Shown one piece after another: positions 60,674 to 64,000 of a stretch of DNA of 64,000 bases; the stretch's first letter is position 1; every line of letters begins with the position of its first letter. Position numbers and translations under genes: made by a program. Source of the stretch: Deltaproteobacteria bacterium (GTDB lineage Bacteria; Desulfobacterota; Desulfobacteria; Desulfobacterales; SpSt-501); the NCBI GenBank assembly GCA_016219005.1, contig JACRCN010000071.1:28397-92396 (forward strand), in the 5' to 3' direction. The notes below the pieces were generated by a model. That model worked only from the letters and a program-made list of their open reading frames with translations. It ran no database searches and was not told the origin of the DNA.

Positions 60674-61423
60674 ATGACGATCGGGAAGCTCATGCCCAGA
60701 GGAACCATCACCCTATTCATCCAGTGCCTGGTCGACGCCGTTGTGCCCGAAGCGGGCGAGGCCATGGTCAGCGTCCTGCGCCGCCTCGGGCTTGAGCTCG
60801 ACTGCCCGACGAACCAGACCTGTTGCGGCCAGCCGGCCTTTAACTCGGGGTACCGGCGCGAGGCGCGTGTGGCCGCCCGGCGGTTCATCGAGATATTCGA
60901 GAATGCCGAAACCATCGTCTCGCCGTCCGGTTCATGCGTGAACATGGTGCGCCACCACTATGCCGAGCTTTTTTGCGATGAGCCGCGCTGGCGCGAGCGG
61001 GCTGAAGCCATCGCCTCCCGGACCTACGAGTTCACCGAATTCCTGGTCGATGTCCTGAAGGTGGAGGACGTGGGAGCCCGATACAACGGCCGGATCACCT
61101 ACCACGATTCCTGCCACCTGCTGCGCGGCATCCGCGTGCAGGAGCAACCCCGGAAGCTGCTGCGCCGGGTGGACGGCGCCGAGTTCGTGGAAATGAAGAA
61201 CTCCGACTACTGCTGCGGGTTCGGCGGGGCGTTTGCGGTGAAGTATCCGGAAATCTCCGGGGCTATGGTGAACGACAAGGTGGACCACATCGTCAACGCC
61301 CGCGCGGACACGGTGGTCGGCTGCGACATGGGCTGCCTGCTCAACATCTCCGGCGCCGTCAGCCGACGGGGGTTGCCGATCAAAACCATGCACATTGCAC
61401 AGATATTGGCCAACCGGGAGTAA
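60674..61423 (+). CDS. lutA: lactate utilisation protein A (Fe-S oxidoreductase subunit)
   Basis: A 249-residue protein of the LutA/YkgE type with two CCG domains: CPTNQTCCGQPAFNSGY and MKNSDYCCGFGGAFAVKYPE, plus SPSGSCVNMVRHHY and HDSCHLLRG. These bind an iron-sulfur cluster. With LutB and LutC it oxidises L-lactate to pyruvate. ATG 60692 is an alternative start. Confidence 0.92.
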   Translation: MTIGKLMPRGTITLFIQCLVDAVVPEAGEAMVSVLRRLGLELDCPTNQTCCGQPAFNSGYRREARVAARRFIEIFENAETIVSPSGSCVNMVRHHYAELFCDEPRWRERAEAIASRTYEFTEFLVDVLKVEDVGARYNGRITYHDSCHLLRGIRVQEQPRKLLRRVDGAEFVEMKNSDYCCGFGGAFAVKYPEISGAMVNDKVDHIVNARADTVVGCDMGCLLNISGAVSRRGLPIKTMHIAQILANRE

Positions 61424-61487
61424 CGCGTGATGCGTCACGAGTGAAGCCGCCAGAGGCCCGCTTTTTCGCCGTTTCGTTTGAGAAGCG

Positions 61488-61530
61488 TTGCACGTGAACC
61501 CCTGAACCTTAGCCCCCTTGGACCCTGATC
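61488..61530. repeat. family C-like CCCTTGGACCCTGA units between lutA and lutB
   Basis: AACCCCTGAACCTTAGCCCC then CTTGGACCCTGATC resemble one arm of the family C repeats. It lies in the 110-base gap of the lut operon. Confidence 0.35.
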
Positions 61531-61533
61531 GCC

Positions 61534-62961
61534 ATGTCCGACATTACGACCGAACGATACATCCCAGAAGCCAAAAAAGGCATCGCCGACCCGGTGCTCC
61601 AGAAAGCCCTGGTTTTCCTGCAGGATCGATATGGTCGCGGGGCCGCAGAGGCCTATCGTCGGTTGCCCGAGGGGCCGGAGCTGCGCCGCACGGCCCACGC
61701 TATCCGGGAGAAAGCCATTGAAAACCTGGATGTCCTCCTGGAGACGCTGGCCGCCAAGATCCGGGGCAACGGCGGTCAGGTGTACTTTGCCGAGACCGCC
61801 CAGGAGGCCGTGGACTATTGCCTGGCGGTGGCCCGCCGCAACCACGTGCACCGGGTCGTCAAGGGCAAGTCCATGGTGACGGAAGAGATCGGCCTGAACC
61901 CGGCCCTCGAGGCTGCGGGAATCGAGGTGGTCGAGACCGACCTTGGGGAATACATCATCCAGCTCGCCGGCGAGACGCCCTCGCACATCATCGCCCCGGC
62001 CATCCACAAGACCCGCCATGAGATCGCCGACCTCTTTGTCCAGAAGCTTGGCATCCGCCGCACCACCGACCCGCCCGAGCTGGCCCAGGCCGCCCGCCAG
62101 GCGCTGCGGGAGAAGTTTTTGACGGCCGACATGGGGACCTCGGGCTGCAATCAGGCCTGCGCCGAAACCGGCCACATCACCACGGTGTCGAATGAGGGCA
62201 ACATCCGCATGGCGACGACCCTGCCGCGGGTGCACGTGGCCTTCATGGGCATGGAACGGATCGTCGCCCGCCTGGACGAATACGAGATCATCCTGCGGCT
62301 CATGTGTCGCGGAGCGGCGGCGCAGAACATCGGCGTGTATGTGAGCTATATCGGCGGGCCGCGCCGGCCGGAGGATGCGGATGGCCCCGAGGAGTTCCAC
62401 CTGGTGATCCTGGACAACGGCCGCCGCCGGATGCTGGCCGATCCGCAGTTCCGCGAAATGCTCTGCTGCATCCGCTGCGCGGCCTGCCTGAACGCCTGCC
62501 CGGTCTACGGCAAGATCGGCGGGCACGCTTACGGGTTTGCCTACTCCGGGCCCGTCGGGGCGGTGGTGACCCCGCTGCTGACGGGCATCAACCGGGCCAA
62601 GCACCTCTGCCTGGGGGAGACCCTCTGCGGGGCCTGCATGGACAACTGCTCAGTCAACATCGATATCCCGCGCATGCTCCTCGCGCTGCGGGAAAAGCTG
62701 GCATACGGGGATGCGGTCTGGCAGGTAAAGCCGGCCAGCCGGGCCGAAGGCCTGGCCTACCGCGTCTGGTCCTGGCTCATCCGCCACCGCCGGCTGTACG
62801 AGATCGGCCTGAAGATCGTAGCCGGCGGTCAAAAATTCCTCCCCCAGGAGAGCGGCATGATCCGCCGCCTGCCGCCTCCCATGCAGGGCTGGACCCTGAG
62901 CCGGGATCTTCACCCGCTGGCTGAAGAGAGTTTCATGGAGAAATGGCGCAAGGGAATTTAG
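61534..62961 (+). CDS. lutB: lactate utilisation protein B (LUD domain, two 4Fe-4S clusters)
   Basis: A 475-residue protein. The LUD domain (about 70-300; VVKGKSMVTEEIGLNPALE, ETDLGEYIIQLAGE, GCNQACAETGHI) is followed by two ferredoxin-type sites: CIRCAACLNACPVYGKIGGH and CLGETLCGACMDNCSVNID. This is the usual LutB/YkgF layout. It follows lutA after 110 bases holding a family C unit. Confidence 0.94.
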   Translation: MSDITTERYIPEAKKGIADPVLQKALVFLQDRYGRGAAEAYRRLPEGPELRRTAHAIREKAIENLDVLLETLAAKIRGNGGQVYFAETAQEAVDYCLAVARRNHVHRVVKGKSMVTEEIGLNPALEAAGIEVVETDLGEYIIQLAGETPSHIIAPAIHKTRHEIADLFVQKLGIRRTTDPPELAQAARQALREKFLTADMGTSGCNQACAETGHITTVSNEGNIRMATTLPRVHVAFMGMERIVARLDEYEIILRLMCRGAAAQNIGVYVSYIGGPRRPEDADGPEEFHLVILDNGRRRMLADPQFREMLCCIRCAACLNACPVYGKIGGHAYGFAYSGPVGAVVTPLLTGINRAKHLCLGETLCGACMDNCSVNIDIPRMLLALREKLAYGDAVWQVKPASRAEGLAYRVWSWLIRHRRLYEIGLKIVAGGQKFLPQESGMIRRLPPPMQGWTLSRDLHPLAEESFMEKWRKGI

Positions 62962-63019
62962 AGCCGATCGAGTCTATTGGGTCGGGGGGATAGGCTGCAC
63001 GAAGAGGGTTGGCAATGAG

Positions 63020-63799
63020 ATGAACACGACGAATCAGGAAAAGTTCATGCGCCGGATCCGGGCAGCGCTGGGGCATGCGCCGGGTGTCGCGCGGGACGGC
63101 CAGGGCCTGTTCCCGCAGGCGCCGTCGGCTGCGGCGCTGGCGCTTTGCGAGGGCGTGCGCCGCCGCACGGCGCCGGAGCGGGAAAAACTCTTCGACCGGC
63201 TGACGGCTGCGGCCAAGCAGATCAACCTGCATGTCCATGCCCTGCCGGACGAGGCTGCCGTTGCGGCGGGCATCGCGGACCTGATCCAGGCTAGAAGCCC
63301 GGAATGGGGAGACGTCAAGCAAGTCGCCGTCTGGAGCCATCCCCTGATCGAACGCTTGAACCTGCCCCGGGTGTTGGGAGACCTCGCGGTTCCCGTTTTC
63401 GTCACGGCGCCGCTCGCGTGCCCCGACGACCCCGAATGCAGCCGTAAGGAGCGGGAGGAACAGCGCCGCCAGATCGTCGCCTCCTACATCGGCGTCACCG
63501 CAGCCGACTTCTGCCTGGCCGACACCGCGACGATCGTCCTGCGCAACCGCCCCGGTCAGCCCCGGACGGTTGCGCTCGTGCCGTCCATCCACGTGGCCGT
63601 CGTCACGCTGGATCAGGTCGTTGCCGACATGAAGGAACTGTTCGCACTGCTCCAGTGGGACGAGAATTTCCGGCAGGAGGGGCTGACCCGCTACATGTCC
63701 TTCATCTCGGGCCCCAGCAAGACGGGAGACATCGAGGCCATCATGGTCCACGGCGCCCACGGCCCCAAAGAGGTGCGCGTCTTTGTCGTCACGGGATGA
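63020..63799 (+). CDS. lutC: lactate utilisation protein C (LUD domain)
   Basis: A 259-residue LUD-family protein: IRAALGHAPG (N-terminal segment), VTAADFCLADTATIVLRNRPG, ALVPSIHVAVV and ends YMSFISGPSKTGDIEAIMVHGAHGPKEVRVFVV. This is the third subunit of the LutABC L-lactate dehydrogenase. GAGGG precedes the start. It closes the operon. Confidence 0.94.
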   Translation: MNTTNQEKFMRRIRAALGHAPGVARDGQGLFPQAPSAAALALCEGVRRRTAPEREKLFDRLTAAAKQINLHVHALPDEAAVAAGIADLIQARSPEWGDVKQVAVWSHPLIERLNLPRVLGDLAVPVFVTAPLACPDDPECSRKEREEQRRQIVASYIGVTAADFCLADTATIVLRNRPGQPRTVALVPSIHVAVVTLDQVVADMKELFALLQWDENFRQEGLTRYMSFISGPSKTGDIEAIMVHGAHGPKEVRVFVVTG

Positions 63800-63871
63800 C
63801 GGCAAAAGAACCCGCACACGCAAGCTGGAGTGATTCGGCGCCGACCGGAATGAGGGGGAGCGGTTTCATCT

Positions 63872-63949
63872 ATGAATAAAGTCAAGTCTTACGTTCTCCG
63901 TGCATACTTCGGCAGCCATGGGAAGAAGCTTCCATTCATCTATGGGTGA
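63872..63949 (+). CDS. possible 25-residue small protein
   Basis: An ATG-to-TGA frame (MNKVKSYVLRAYFGSHG, then KKLPFIYG) follows lutC, with GGGGGAG about 13 bases upstream. It is basic and has no recognisable family. It may be chance; the window ends 51 bases later. Confidence 0.2.
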   Translation: MNKVKSYVLRAYFGSHGKKLPFIYG

Positions 63950-64000
63950 CGGCCTGAGCCTCACAAGGTCATATTGCGAAGACCGGTTGCCCAATCATAA

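Noticed and set aside
1..64000. CRISPR array, tRNA or rRNA genes
   Set aside because: No regularly spaced direct repeats, no tRNA-like TTCGAATCC arm with matching stems, and no rRNA segments were recognised; a dedicated tRNA scan would be needed to exclude a single tRNA.

Overview
The window is GC-rich, densely packed Gram-negative DNA. It most resembles a sulfate-reducer-type deltaproteobacterium (Desulfobacterota, Desulfobacteraceae-like). This is an inference from gene content: an in-frame-TGA selenoprotein, a LutABC lactate module, a MtaA/URO-D-like methyltransferase beside a Liv transporter, a TAXI-TRAP transporter, MetX/MetW, several SpoIIE-type phosphatases and dispersed palindromic repeats. 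No rRNA, tRNA, CRISPR array or intact insertion sequence was recognised.

Layout. 1-8 kb: a Ser/Thr signalling block with a membrane kinase, a kinase-less paralogue of its sensor, an FHA-GAF-PP2C phosphatase and a large zinc-ribbon/pseudokinase/trypsin-like protease/TPR protein. 8-9.3 kb: a 6S-like RNA with a strong terminator, then CorA. 9.9-16.5 kb: a FadL-type porin, CoaX and CoaBC, a cyclic-nucleotide-gated K+ channel, an acyltransferase and shikimate kinase. 16.5-25.8 kb: one leftward catabolic block (M20 amidohydrolase, LivJHMGF, URO-D-like protein, FGGY kinase, ATC-hydrolase-like protein), split by three repeat insertions. 26.5-31 kb: a sorbosone-dehydrogenase-like protein, two acetyltransferases around a PLP decarboxylase, a TfoX-like protein and an AhpD-like selenoprotein whose Sec codon looks like an ordinary stop.

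31.2-35.3 kb: trpD behind a complete attenuator (leader peptide with three consecutive Trp codons and two terminators), then a cupredoxin overlapping a sensor PP2C phosphatase. 35.3-39.3 kb: a glutamate-dehydrogenase-type enzyme fused to CBS domains, and motBA behind a near-consensus FliA promoter. 39.5-46.3 kb: a MOSC protein, MetW, MetX, an XRE/two-CW regulator, a membrane metallophosphoesterase, a zinc-finger J-domain protein and IlvD. 46.5-52.5 kb: an SsuABC/ThiXYZ-like ABC transporter, a flavin reductase, a third PP2C phosphatase and Lgt. 52.6-59.4 kb: an HMG-CoA-lyase-like enzyme, a decayed IclR/CaiB segment, an SMP-30-like hydrolase, a TAXI-TRAP transporter and a tyrosine phosphatase. 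59.4-63.8 kb: a GAF-GGDEF cyclase and lutABC.

The least obvious signals are the Sec codon with its SECIS-like hairpin, the trp attenuator, the 6S-like RNA, the pseudokinase-protease fusion, and two palindromic repeat families that sit at gene ends and supply the stop codons of two genes. All assignments were made by reading motifs and family resemblance; no database search was run.
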